DNA of 64,000 nt from Roseateles asaccharophilus (GTDB lineage: Bacteria; Pseudomonadota; Gammaproteobacteria; Burkholderiales; Burkholderiaceae_C): NCBI RefSeq assembly GCF_004362405.1, contig NZ_SNXE01000002.1, forward strand, positions 1-64,000. Direction: 5' to 3'. The position numbers were made by a program, and so were the translations under genes. The notes beneath the pieces were generated by a model. That model did no database searches. It saw only the letters and a program-made list of their open reading frames with translations, and was not told the DNA's origin. Positions 14,323 to 22,151 of this stretch are shown here, piece after piece; position 1 is the first letter of the stretch, and each line of letters opens with the position of its first letter.

Positions 14323-15096
14323 TCAGCGAGCGTTGAGCAGGCGCACGCTCAGCGTGGTGTCGGCGGGCGCCTCCAGCCTGGCCGCATCCGGCCAGGGCTC
14401 ATCCCCTCGCAGCACCGTGCAAGGCCTCAGCTCGGCCGCGGGCGTGCTCTTGGCTTGCTCGGGGTCGCGCTCCTTGGACTCGGCGCTCAAGGGCAGTGCC
14501 AGCAGGCCGCGGCCGGCCTCGCGCCACTGCAGCTCCCAGGCCGGCTGGCTACTGCACACGCGCACGCCCTCAATCTGCGGGAACATCCAGCGCAGGTACC
14601 AGGGCAGCATCTCGCTGCGCAAGCGCCGGCCAAGATCGACGATGCGGCGCACCTCAGCCAGCGTCAGCCGCTCCGGCGGGGTGGTCAGGTAGATGCGCCC
14701 CTCCAGGGCCACCTGGCCCTTGGGCATATTGCTCGCCAGCTCGGCCGTCTTGGCCTGCTCTGGCGGCAAGGTGGGTAGCGTGAACCAGCCCTGGGCGTCG
14801 CGCACGATGGGCCGGTAGTCCTCGTCCTGCACCAGGGCCAGCTTGGTCTTTTCCATGGACTTGCCGTCCTTGCGGGAGACCTTGAAGCGCATCGCGAACA
14901 GGCCCTGGCCATGGGCTTCCAACTGCCGCAGCAACTCGTTCATGCGGGCATAGGGCATGGCAGCCGGGTCCTTGACCATCTCGACCTGCACGCTCTCGAG
15001 TTGCTGCACCGCGTCGTCGGCGGCATGGGCGCCGTTCAGGGCGAGTGCCATCAGCAGGGCAAGCAGGGGAGGCAGGGTGTGGGGATGTCGTTTCAT
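14323..15096 (-). CDS. hypothetical exported protein, 257 aa
   Basis: It has a signal peptide of about 25 residues (LLALLMALALNGAHA). The mature part contains AMRFKVSRKDG, QGWFTLPTLPPE, GRIYLTTPPERLTLAEVRRIVDLGRRLRSE and a single Cys pair region (VRVCSSQPAW, LRPCTVLRG) that could form a disulfide in the periplasm. I do not recognise the family. It converges on the solute-binding protein gene with 2 bases between the stops, and it is followed on the same strand, further upstream, by another unknown gene. Confidence 0.75.
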   Translation of the reverse strand: MKRHPHTLPPLLALLMALALNGAHAADDAVQQLESVQVEMVKDPAAMPYARMNELLRQLEAHGQGLFAMRFKVSRKDGKSMEKTKLALVQDEDYRPIVRDAQGWFTLPTLPPEQAKTAELASNMPKGQVALEGRIYLTTPPERLTLAEVRRIVDLGRRLRSEMLPWYLRWMFPQIEGVRVCSSQPAWELQWREAGRGLLALPLSAESKERDPEQAKSTPAAELRPCTVLRGDEPWPDAARLEAPADTTLSVRLLNAR

Positions 15097-15144
15097 GAAG
15101 GGTTTTGACGTCTGGGTGGGATGAGGGGATGGCCTGGCATGAGC

Positions 15145-15762
15145 CTAGCGGCCGCATTTGCCGCGGGCTTCGGCCAGCAGCCAGAAGGGGGCGCTGAGCA
15201 GGCCCATGCCGCCGCCCATGAACTCGCCTTTGAGGCAGTCGCCATGCGCGCTGCCTTTCATGCCGCGCTCCAGGCGTTGCTGTGAGCTCTCGGCCTGAGC
15301 CTGCAAGGGGCCGGGAGGCGCCTCAAGGGCGGCTTGGCGCACGGCGCGGCGCGTGGCCTCGCTGTCCAGCAGGCGGGGCAGGGGGGCGCTGGCAGGCATG
15401 GGGGGCAGCTCGGGGGGCACTTCGGTCTGTGGCGCCATGGCCTGGGCCCTCGGCTCGGCCGGCCTGACGTGGCTTGGGGCTTGATCGTGTCGGGCGCTTG
15501 CGGACGAAGGGGCGGCGGGGCGCGCGGGGCCCGGCGGCCGCGCGGCGAGCGGTGTGGCCAGCGGCTTTGGCTTGCTGGGCAGGGGCAATAGATTCAGGGT
15601 GATGCTCAGCGGCTCGCGCGCCTGCAGGTGCCGAGGCGGGGATGCCTGCGTCGGTCGGCGGCTCTCGTGCAGCAGCCAGCCCAGCAGCCACAGGTGCAGG
15701 CCCAGCACCGCCAGCATCAGCAGGGCCCGGGGCCCAAGTGCGGAGGCTGGCGAGACGCGCAT
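15145..15762 (-). CDS. TonB-like Pro/Ala-rich single-pass membrane protein
   Basis: This 205-residue protein has one N-terminal membrane segment (about 12-31, LLMLAVLGLHLWLLGWLL), a long Pro/Ala-rich periplasmic stretch (about 45-150) and a short C-terminal Cys-containing module (DCLKGEFMGGGMGLLSAPFW ... GKCGR). The layout recalls TonB or other periplasm-spanning proteins, but no TonB C-terminal domain is seen. Its ATG overlaps the stop of the upstream Xre gene by one base (TGATG on the minus strand), so the two are translationally coupled. Confidence 0.7.
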   Translation of the reverse strand: MRVSPASALGPRALLMLAVLGLHLWLLGWLLHESRRPTQASPPRHLQAREPLSITLNLLPLPSKPKPLATPLAARPPGPARPAAPSSASARHDQAPSHVRPAEPRAQAMAPQTEVPPELPPMPASAPLPRLLDSEATRRAVRQAALEAPPGPLQAQAESSQQRLERGMKGSAHGDCLKGEFMGGGMGLLSAPFWLLAEARGKCGR

Positions 15763-15998
15763 CAGGCTTCGTCCGCGCCGTCGGGCAATTCCGGGCCGGC
15801 TTCGTAGCTCAGCAGATCGCCGGGCTGACAGTCCAGCACCTCGCAGATCCGGGCCAGGGTCTCGAAGCGCACGCCGCGCACCTTGCCGGATTTGAGCAGG
15901 GAGAGATTGGCCTCGGTGATGCCGATGCGCTCGGCCAGCTCGCGCGAGCGCATCTTGCGCCGCGCCAGCATCAGGTCCAGGGTGACGATGATGGGCAT
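15762..15998 (-). CDS. small Xre-family HTH regulator (YozG-like)
   Basis: This 78-residue protein consists almost only of a helix-turn-helix: LDLMLARRKMRSRELAERIGI, then the recognition helix around TEANLSLLKSGKVRGVRF, then LARICEVLDCQPGDLL. This short type is typically paired with a DUF2975 membrane protein, as here (gene 16012-16563, 13 bases upstream). A membrane signal controlling the repressor is a plausible but unproven scheme. It is also coupled to the TonB-like gene downstream. Confidence 0.9.
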   Translation of the reverse strand: MPIIVTLDLMLARRKMRSRELAERIGITEANLSLLKSGKVRGVRFETLARICEVLDCQPGDLLSYEAGPELPDGADEA

Positions 15999-16011
15999 GC
16001 GGGGCTGCGGC

Positions 16012-16563
16012 TCAGACGAAGGACGCGTTCTCGTCCGCCACCCGCGCCGCCTCGTGCATCACCCGTGCCAGCGCCAGCAGGACCAGGCCCGCGAGCAGGC
16101 AGGCGAGCTGGTTGAAGTCCAGATTGAGGACCAGCATGCGCTTGCCCGCGGGATTGCCCAAGGTGAGGGCGAGCACGGCCAGGGTGCGGCTGAGCGGCAA
16201 GGCCAGCACCAGCAGTAGCAGGGCCGCCCCGCTCTTTTGCAGATACTGGGCCGTGCGTTGACTGAACAACTCGCCCCGGCCCAGGCAGCCGAAGAGCTGC
16301 CAGACCTGCCACAGGGCCCAGAGGGCGACGGCGCTGGACAGCAGGCTGGCGGCCAGCCCGCCCAGGCGGGCCAGCCCGTCCAGCTGCAGCGCGGACAGGC
16401 CCCATTCGGAACGTGCCACGGACTCCACCCATCCAGGCTGCGCCCAGAACAGGGCGGGCACGCCCAGCATCAGCAAGCCCAGCAGGGCGCAGATCAGGCG
16501 CACCCAGCGAGCGAGCCGGGCGATACGGCGCTGAGCGTCCAGGGCTTGGGGCGTGTTCTTCAT
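16012..16563 (-). CDS. DUF2975 family membrane protein
   Basis: This 183-residue protein has four membrane segments (about 22-44, 66-88, 108-130, 150-170), the fold of the DUF2975 family. ATG 16563 is chosen because the region upstream of it is AT-rich non-coding DNA (ACTGTAAAACAATAAAAAAT-like) that looks like the promoter. It is the first gene of a three-gene operon: DUF2975, Xre regulator, TonB-like protein. The biochemical role is unknown. Confidence 0.85.
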   Translation of the reverse strand: MKNTPQALDAQRRIARLARWVRLICALLGLLMLGVPALFWAQPGWVESVARSEWGLSALQLDGLARLGGLAASLLSSAVALWALWQVWQLFGCLGRGELFSQRTAQYLQKSGAALLLLVLALPLSRTLAVLALTLGNPAGKRMLVLNLDFNQLACLLAGLVLLALARVMHEAARVADENASFV

Positions 16564-16687
16564 TTGTTTACTGTAAAACAATAAAAAATAACTGTAAATC
16601 AGCAAGCGCTTGTGGGCCCAGCAGCCCGGCCGTGCTTGCGGCACACTGCCGGGCTTGAATGACTTGGGCCGCTCGAGCCCTGCAGCC

Positions 16688-17746
16688 ATGGAATCCACAC
16701 GCTTGGGACGCTCGTCCCTGAACGTCAGTCGCATCTGCCTGGGCACCATGACCTTTGGCGAGCAGGTGGACGAGGCCGGCAGCCACGCCATCCTGGACCA
16801 TGCGGTCGCCCGCGGCCTCAACTTCATCGACACCGCCGAGATGTATCCGGTGCCGGCCCGGGCGGACAGCTTTGCCGAGACCGAGCGCCTGATCGGCCGC
16901 TGGTTGAAGGGCAGGCCCGGTATGCGCGAGCGCCTGGTGATCGCCACCAAGGTCAGCGGCCCCTCGCGCGGCTATGGCTGGATCCGCAACGGCGCCCAGA
17001 ACCTGAGTGCTGCCGATATCGTGGCCGCCTGCGAGGACAGCTTGCGGCGCCTGCAGATCGAGACCATCGACCTCTACCAGATCCACTGGCCGCTGCGCCA
17101 TGTGCCCATGTTCGGTGGACTCTTCTACGAGCCCGAGAAGAATCGTGAGGTGAGCGCCATCGCCGTCCAGCTGGAGGCCCTGGATCGCCTGGTGCGGGCT
17201 GGCAAGGTGCGCGAGATCGGCCTGTCCAACGAGACGGCCTATGGGGTGTGCGAGTTCGTGCACCAGGCCGAGCGCCTGGGCCTGCCGCGCATCGTCAGCG
17301 TGCAGAACCCCTATGCCCTGGTTAACCGGGTGCTGGAGAACGGCCTGGACGAGGCCATGCATCGCCACGATGTCAGCCTGCTGGCCTACTCGCCTCTGGG
17401 CTTTGGAAGCCTGACGGGCAAGTACGACGCGCGAGGCCTGGACGATCCGGCCAAGCCGGGACGGCTGGCGATTTTCGAGGGCATGCGCAAGCAGCGCTGG
17501 GCCCGGCCCGAGACCCTTGCGGCCGCACGTCGCTACAACGCCCTGGCCCGGGCGCATGGCATGAGCGCCAGCCGCATGGCGCTGGCCTGGTGCTACGGTC
17601 GCTGGCAGACCGCCAGCACCATCATCGGTGTGACCAGCATCGCTCAGCTGGATGAAAACCTCGACGCCTGGGGCACCCGGCTGGCGCCCGAGCTGCTGGC
17701 CGAGATCGACCGCATTCGCTGGGAAATTCGCGATCCGGCCCAGTGA
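16688..17746 (+). CDS. aldo/keto reductase (Tas-like)
   Basis: This 352-residue NADPH-dependent oxidoreductase has the AKR TIM-barrel signature. The catalytic tetrad is visible as Asp and Tyr in FIDTAEMYP (about 38-46), Lys in IATKVSG (about 85) and His in QIHWP (about 133). Nucleotide-binding features near the C-terminus (LAWCYGRW, IIGVTSIAQLDENL) fit the AKR11/Tas-type subgroup. The carbonyl substrate is unknown. ATG 16688 lines up with the family start; the open frame upstream of it is not protein-like. Confidence 0.9.
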   Translation: MESTRLGRSSLNVSRICLGTMTFGEQVDEAGSHAILDHAVARGLNFIDTAEMYPVPARADSFAETERLIGRWLKGRPGMRERLVIATKVSGPSRGYGWIRNGAQNLSAADIVAACEDSLRRLQIETIDLYQIHWPLRHVPMFGGLFYEPEKNREVSAIAVQLEALDRLVRAGKVREIGLSNETAYGVCEFVHQAERLGLPRIVSVQNPYALVNRVLENGLDEAMHRHDVSLLAYSPLGFGSLTGKYDARGLDDPAKPGRLAIFEGMRKQRWARPETLAAARRYNALARAHGMSASRMALAWCYGRWQTASTIIGVTSIAQLDENLDAWGTRLAPELLAEIDRIRWEIRDPAQ

Positions 17747-17824
17747 GATCGGCCCTGGCTCTTGCAATCGCGGCACTCACCCCCTGATGAGCCAGAGCCC
17801 CAAGCGTTCCGGAGTCTTGCCACC

Positions 17825-18256
17825 ATGCACATCGCCTGTCCTCATTGCCTGGCCACCAACCGCGTGCCCGAGTCGCGTCTGCAGGAGCAGCCGGTGTGCG
17901 GGCGCTGCGGCAAGGAACTCATGCCCGCCGCGCCGGTCGACCTCGGCGATGCCAGCTTCCAGACCTACATCAGCCGCACCGAGCTGCCGGTGCTGGTGGA
18001 TTTCTGGGCCGACTGGTGCGGGCCTTGCAAGATGATGGCGCCGCAGTTCGCCCAGGCCGCGGCGCAGCAGCCCCTGATCCGCTTTGCCAAGCTGGATACC
18101 GAGGCCCATCGCGCCACGGCCGCGGCCCACCAGATCCGCAGCATTCCCACCCTGATCCTCTTTCTGGGCGGGCGCGAGATCGCCCGGCTGTCCGGTGCCC
18201 TGAGCAGCGCCGAGCTGCAACGCTGGTTGCAGCAGCAGCTGGCGGGGCAGCGCTGA
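17825..18256 (+). CDS. trxC: thioredoxin 2 (zinc-finger thioredoxin)
   Basis: This 143-residue cytoplasmic disulfide reductase has the N-terminal zinc site of TrxC, C5-x2-C8 and C25-x2-C28. The thioredoxin fold that follows has the active site WCGPC at residues 64-68 and the cis-Pro loop IRSIPTLILF near 102. TrxC helps in oxidative and heat stress. The start at ATG 17825 gives the full zinc finger and no extra residues. It stands between the aldo/keto reductase and a small exported protein on the same strand. Confidence 0.95.
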   Translation: MHIACPHCLATNRVPESRLQEQPVCGRCGKELMPAAPVDLGDASFQTYISRTELPVLVDFWADWCGPCKMMAPQFAQAAAQQPLIRFAKLDTEAHRATAAAHQIRSIPTLILFLGGREIARLSGALSSAELQRWLQQQLAGQR

Positions 18257-18304
18257 AAGCGCGAGGGCCGAGCGCGATCATGGTGCGCGCTCTACAATGA
18301 GGCC

Positions 18305-18655
18305 GTGTTTGCTTGGCTGCGCCTCCTTCTGCTGGCTCTGCTGATTCCCGCCTACGGCTGGGCGGCAGCGCCCTGGGTGGCGGGCACCAGCCCGCAGGCT
18401 GTGGCATCGCCCTCGACGCATTGCGCCGCCACGCCGTCGCCGCTGTCGGCAGCGTCCGATAGCGCCGACAACACAAGCCTGCTGGACGTGCAGGACGTCG
18501 CTGACACCTCCAGCGAACTGCCCGAGCATGGCCTTCCCGCGGCTGGCGAGCAGACCACCCAGCCCGGCACCCACAAGCCCTCGGCCCCGACCTGGCCCGA
18601 GGCACCCGAGGCGCCGCCGCAGCGCCTGCTGCGGCCGCCCATGTACCAGGCCTGA
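18305..18655 (+). CDS. small exported protein of unknown function
   Basis: GTG 18305 opens a 116-residue ORF with a signal peptide (about 1-21, LRLLLLALLIPAYGWAAA) and a low-complexity Ser/Ala/Pro-rich remainder without conserved motifs that I recognise. TACAAT (18293-18298) just upstream looks like a -10 element, implying a very short leader. It might be a small periplasmic protein of limited distribution; coding status is supported mainly by the signal peptide. Confidence 0.5.
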   Translation: MFAWLRLLLLALLIPAYGWAAAPWVAGTSPQAVASPSTHCAATPSPLSAASDSADNTSLLDVQDVADTSSELPEHGLPAAGEQTTQPGTHKPSAPTWPEAPEAPPQRLLRPPMYQA

Positions 18656-18779
18656 TCCGGCCCGATGGGCGTTTGCGCCCTCGACGCCGGCCGCCGACTT
18701 CCGGCAGGGCGAGCCCGTCCTGCGCACTGATTCCCCTCGCGGCCCTGTGCCGCTCAACCGCCCTCAGGGCTTATTCATC

Positions 18780-19487
18780 ATGATGAACACTCACGACACC
18801 TCCTATGGCGCCATGAGCTATGGCACCACCGTGCTGCCTTCGGTGCAGGAACGCAACCGCGTGCTGCGCAATACCTACTGGCTGCTGGCGCTGTCCATGC
18901 TGCCCACCGTGGCCGGCGCCTGGCTGGGCCTGGCCACCGGCATTTCGCGCGCCATGTCGCCCGGCGTGGGCCTGGTGGTCTTCCTGGTCGGCAGCTTCGG
19001 CTTCATGTTCCTGATCGAGAAGACCAAGAACTCGGCGGCCGGTGTGCCGGCCCTGCTGGCCTTCACCTTCTTCATGGGCGTGATGCTCTCGCGCATGCTG
19101 GCGGTGGTGCTGGGCACGGCCAATGGCGCCGGTCTGATCATGACCGCCTTCAGCGGCACGGCCCTGATCTTCCTGGGCATGGCCACGCTGAGCAGCGTGA
19201 TCAAGCGCGACCTCAGCGCCATGGGCAAGTGGCTCTTCATCGGCGCCATGATGCTGCTGGTGGCCGGCATCGCCAATATCTTCCTGAAGTCCAGCGCCCT
19301 GATGCTGACCCTGGCCGTGTTGGCCATCGGCATCTTCTCGGCCTTCATCCTCTACGACCTGAAGCGCGTGCGTGATGGCGAAGAGACCAACTACATCACC
19401 GCCACCCTGGGCGTGTACCTGAGCCTGTACAACGTGTTCCAGGCCCTGCTGGCCCTGTTCGGTTTGGGCGGCAACAACGAGGACTGA
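18780..19487 (+). CDS. Bax inhibitor-1/YccA family membrane protein
   Basis: This 235-residue protein has seven membrane segments starting near residue 30, and the BI-1 family marker FSAFILYDLKRVRDGEETNYITAT near 185-208. In E. coli YccA modulates the FtsH protease; whether this copy does so is inferred from family only. Two adjacent ATGs (18780, 18783) are both possible starts. The long frame upstream of them is not membrane-protein-like and is left out. Confidence 0.9.
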   Translation: MMNTHDTSYGAMSYGTTVLPSVQERNRVLRNTYWLLALSMLPTVAGAWLGLATGISRAMSPGVGLVVFLVGSFGFMFLIEKTKNSAAGVPALLAFTFFMGVMLSRMLAVVLGTANGAGLIMTAFSGTALIFLGMATLSSVIKRDLSAMGKWLFIGAMMLLVAGIANIFLKSSALMLTLAVLAIGIFSAFILYDLKRVRDGEETNYITATLGVYLSLYNVFQALLALFGLGGNNED

Positions 19488-19558
19488 AGCCGCGGCGCCA
19501 GCCTGAGTCGCCCAGGGCCGATCGCGGGAGCGGCCGGCCCTGGGCGAGAATCGCGGGC

Positions 19559-20050
19559 ATGTCCAAAAAGCATGTCAGCGAAACCCCAGCCACCCAGCTG
19601 CTGCGCCGCCAGGGCGTGGCCTTTGGCGAACATGTCTATGACTATGTGGACCATGGCGGCACGGCCGAGAGCTCGCGCCAGCTGGGGGTGCCCGAGCATG
19701 AGGTGGTCAAGACCCTGGTGATGCAGGACGAGCGGGCCCAGCCCCTGATCGTGCTGATGCATGGCGACTGCCAGGTCAGCCTCAAGGAGCTGGCGCGCCA
19801 GATTCCCTGCAAGAAGGTGGAGCCCTGCAAGCCCGAGGTGGCCCAGCGCCATAGCGGCTATATGGTGGGCGGCACCTCACCCTTCGGCACCCGCAAGACC
19901 ATGCCGGTCTTTGTGGAGCGCAGCATCCTGGCCCTGCCACGCATCCTGATCAACGGCGGACGGCGCGGCTATCTGCTCAGCCTGGACCCGGCTTGCCTGG
20001 AGGGCTTGCTGCAGGCCCGGGCCGTGGATTGCGCCCTGCGCGAGGTCTGA
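19559..20050 (+). CDS. ybaK: Cys-tRNA(Pro)/Cys-tRNA deacylase YbaK
   Basis: This 163-residue trans-editing enzyme hydrolyses mischarged Cys-tRNA(Pro). It shows the YbaK/EbsC pattern: KTLVMQDERAQPLIVLMHGDCQVSLKELARQ-type core near 51-80 (landmarks KTLVMQ and VSLKELA), and GGTSPFGTRKTMPVFVE near 108-124 with the conserved Gly-x-x-Ser-Pro-Phe-Gly signature. Length matches the family. It is followed 64 bases later by plsY on the same strand. Confidence 0.92.
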   Translation: MSKKHVSETPATQLLRRQGVAFGEHVYDYVDHGGTAESSRQLGVPEHEVVKTLVMQDERAQPLIVLMHGDCQVSLKELARQIPCKKVEPCKPEVAQRHSGYMVGGTSPFGTRKTMPVFVERSILALPRILINGGRRGYLLSLDPACLEGLLQARAVDCALREV

Positions 20051-20114
20051 GCCCCACGATACGCGGGTGCGTCCCGAGCCGGGGCGGCCCGCAATGCCGC
20101 CACAATAGCGCCCC

Positions 20115-20798
20115 ATGCAAGACACCCTCTATCCCCTGCTGGCCATGCTGGCCGGCTACCTGATCGGATCTCTGTCCTTTGCGGTCATCATCAGCCGCGT
20201 GATGGGTCTGTCCGACCCTCGCAGCTACGGTTCGGGCAATCCCGGTGCCACCAATGTGCTGCGCTCGGGCAATAAGGCCGCCGCCATCTTGACCCTGGTG
20301 TTCGACGCACTCAAGGGCTATGTGCCGGTGCTGCTGGTGCTGCTCTTCGGTCCCGACGTCGGCCTGGGCGAAGGCACCGCCGCCCTGGTGGGCCTGGCCG
20401 CCTTTCTGGGGCATCTGTGGCCGGTGTTCTTCGGCTTCAAGGGCGGCAAGGGCGTGGCCACGGCCGCGGGCGTGCTGCTGGCCGTCAACCCCCTGCTGGG
20501 CGCCGCCACCCTGGCCACCTGGCTGATCGTGGCCTTCTTCACCCGCTACTCATCCCTGGCCGCCCTGGTGGCCTCGGTCTTCGCGCCCTTCTACCAGATG
20601 CTGATCTGGGGCATGGGTCCGGTGGTACTGACCGCCGGCCTGATGGGCCTGCTGCTGATCTGGCGCCACGAGGCCAATATCCGCAAGCTGCTCAATGGCA
20701 CCGAAAGCCGCATCGGCCAGAAGGCTGCCGCAGCTGCCACGCCCGCCTCAGCGTCGACCTCCCGCAAGCATTCCAAGCACCGTCACAAGGAACACTGA
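20115..20798 (+). CDS. plsY: glycerol-3-phosphate acyltransferase PlsY
   Basis: This 227-residue inner-membrane enzyme acylates glycerol-3-phosphate from acyl-phosphate in the first step of phospholipid synthesis. All three PlsY motifs are visible: [16 protein letters not shown] near 38-53, [14 protein letters not shown] near 106-119, and [14 protein letters not shown] near the C-terminus. There are five membrane segments. A Ser/Ala/Lys/His-rich tail of about 25 residues is added at the end. The RidA gene starts 5 bases after its stop, so the two are probably co-transcribed. Confidence 0.95.
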   Translation: MQDTLYPLLAMLAGYLIGSLSFAVIISRVMGLSDPRSYGSGNPGATNVLRSGNKAAAILTLVFDALKGYVPVLLVLLFGPDVGLGEGTAALVGLAAFLGHLWPVFFGFKGGKGVATAAGVLLAVNPLLGAATLATWLIVAFFTRYSSLAALVASVFAPFYQMLIWGMGPVVLTAGLMGLLLIWRHEANIRKLLNGTESRIGQKAAAAATPASASTSRKHSKHRHKEH

Positions 20799-20802
20799 GA
20801 TC

Positions 20803-21150
20803 ATGACCCTGCAACGATTCGACGTTGGCGCCCGCCTGTCCGAGATGGCCGTCTACAACGGCGTGGCCTATCTGGCCGGCCAGGTGCCCGAGGACGCCAC
20901 CCAGGACATCACGGGCCAGACGGCCCAGGTCCTGGCGGCCATCGACAAGCTGCTGGCCCGCGCTGGCAGCGACAAGAGCAAGATCCTGATGGCCCAGATC
21001 TTCATCAAGGACTTGGCCGAATTCCCCGGCATGAACGCCGCCTGGGACGCCTGGGTGGCCGAGGGGAATGCGCCCCCGCGTGCCACCGTGCAGGCACAGC
21101 TGGCCCGCCCCGAGTGGAAGGTGGAGATCGTCGTCACCGCGGCGGTCTGA
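20803..21150 (+). CDS. RidA/YjgF-family imine deaminase-like protein
   Basis: This 115-residue protein belongs to the RidA (YER057c/UK114) family, with YNGVAYLAGQVPED near 17-31, a central LLARAGSDKSKILMAQIFIKD, and the C-terminal RATVQAQLARPEWKVEIVVTA in which the Arg of RATV binds the substrate carboxylate. Members hydrolyse reactive enamine/imine intermediates. This one is of the shorter YoaB-like subgroup; its true substrate is unknown. It starts 5 bases after plsY. Confidence 0.88.
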   Translation: MTLQRFDVGARLSEMAVYNGVAYLAGQVPEDATQDITGQTAQVLAAIDKLLARAGSDKSKILMAQIFIKDLAEFPGMNAAWDAWVAEGNAPPRATVQAQLARPEWKVEIVVTAAV

Positions 21151-21353
21151 GCCTGATGCGCTGAGCGGCCGCGGTCGCCGCCATCTTGAAACGGGTCGCT
21201 TCGGCGACCCGTTTGTCTTGGTTGTCTTGGTCTCAGCCCAGGCGCCGCCTCTTGCCGCCGCCAGCCGCCGCCTGAACTTGACAAAAAGCAAGCCGCCTCG
21301 GCCCCGCTATCCCTACATTGGCGCCTCCAGTCAACCAGGGAGCGTCAGGAGCC

Positions 21354-22139
21354 ATGTCCATCGAGCTGTTTCGCCAAGGCCGCCATCTATGCCTGATGTT
21401 CTCGGATCTGCACGAGGAGGAGGGCGGTGAGGCGGTGCAGAGCAACCAGTTCCTGCTGGTGCACGGCGAGAGCGGCGCCATCCTCGATCCGGGCGGCAAT
21501 CTGGCCTACAACGAGCTGTATCTGGGCCTGAACCAGCATCTGGCCCCGAGCAAGCTGGCGGCCATCCTGGCCTCGCATGCCGACCCCGACATCATCGCCT
21601 CCCTGGATCGCTGGATGACCAGCACCAGCACGGCCAAGGTCTATATCTCCCGGGTCTGGGAACGCTTTGTGCCGCACTTCTGCAAGCCGGGCAAGACGGT
21701 GGGACGCATCCACGGTCTGCCGGATGCGGGAGGGCGCTTGCGTCTGGGCGAGGGGGCCGACGAGTTTGAGTTGCTGGCCCTGCCTGCGCACTTCATGCAT
21801 GCCGAGGGGAACTTCCAGTTCTACGACCCGATCAGCAAGATCCTGTTCTCGGGCGATCTGGGGGCCTCCATGGGAGCGGGTCTGAACCCCGCCAAGCCGG
21901 TGAGCAGCCTTCGCGAGCACATCCGGCATATGGAGGGCTTCCACCGCCGCTACATGGTCAGCAACAAGGTGCTGCGCCTGTGGGCGGCCATGGTGCGGGA
22001 TCTGGAGATCTCCATGATCGTGCCTCAGCACGGCGTGCCGCTCCAGGGCAAGGCCGTGGCTGAGTTCATCGACTGGGTTGAGGGCCTGGCCTGCGGCATT
22101 GACCTCATGGGCCCGGATAACTACCGCGTGCCCGACTGA
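21354..22139 (+). CDS. metallo-beta-lactamase-fold diiron (ODP/FDP-like) protein
   Basis: This 261-residue protein has the beta-lactamase fold used by flavodiiron proteins, without a flavodoxin domain. Candidate metal ligands are H and D of SHADPD near 77-82, H in LPAHFMHAEGNFQF near 146, D in LFSGDLGAS near 166, and H in VPQHGVPLQG near 226. The canonical HxExDH motif is altered: Glu is Asp and the last His is Ile. It may bind oxygen at a diiron site as in ODP proteins, but the altered ligand set makes the activity uncertain. CAGGAG lies just before the ATG. Confidence 0.8.
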   Translation: MSIELFRQGRHLCLMFSDLHEEEGGEAVQSNQFLLVHGESGAILDPGGNLAYNELYLGLNQHLAPSKLAAILASHADPDIIASLDRWMTSTSTAKVYISRVWERFVPHFCKPGKTVGRIHGLPDAGGRLRLGEGADEFELLALPAHFMHAEGNFQFYDPISKILFSGDLGASMGAGLNPAKPVSSLREHIRHMEGFHRRYMVSNKVLRLWAAMVRDLEISMIVPQHGVPLQGKAVAEFIDWVEGLACGIDLMGPDNYRVPD

Positions 22140-22151
22140 GCGGCACCGGGC

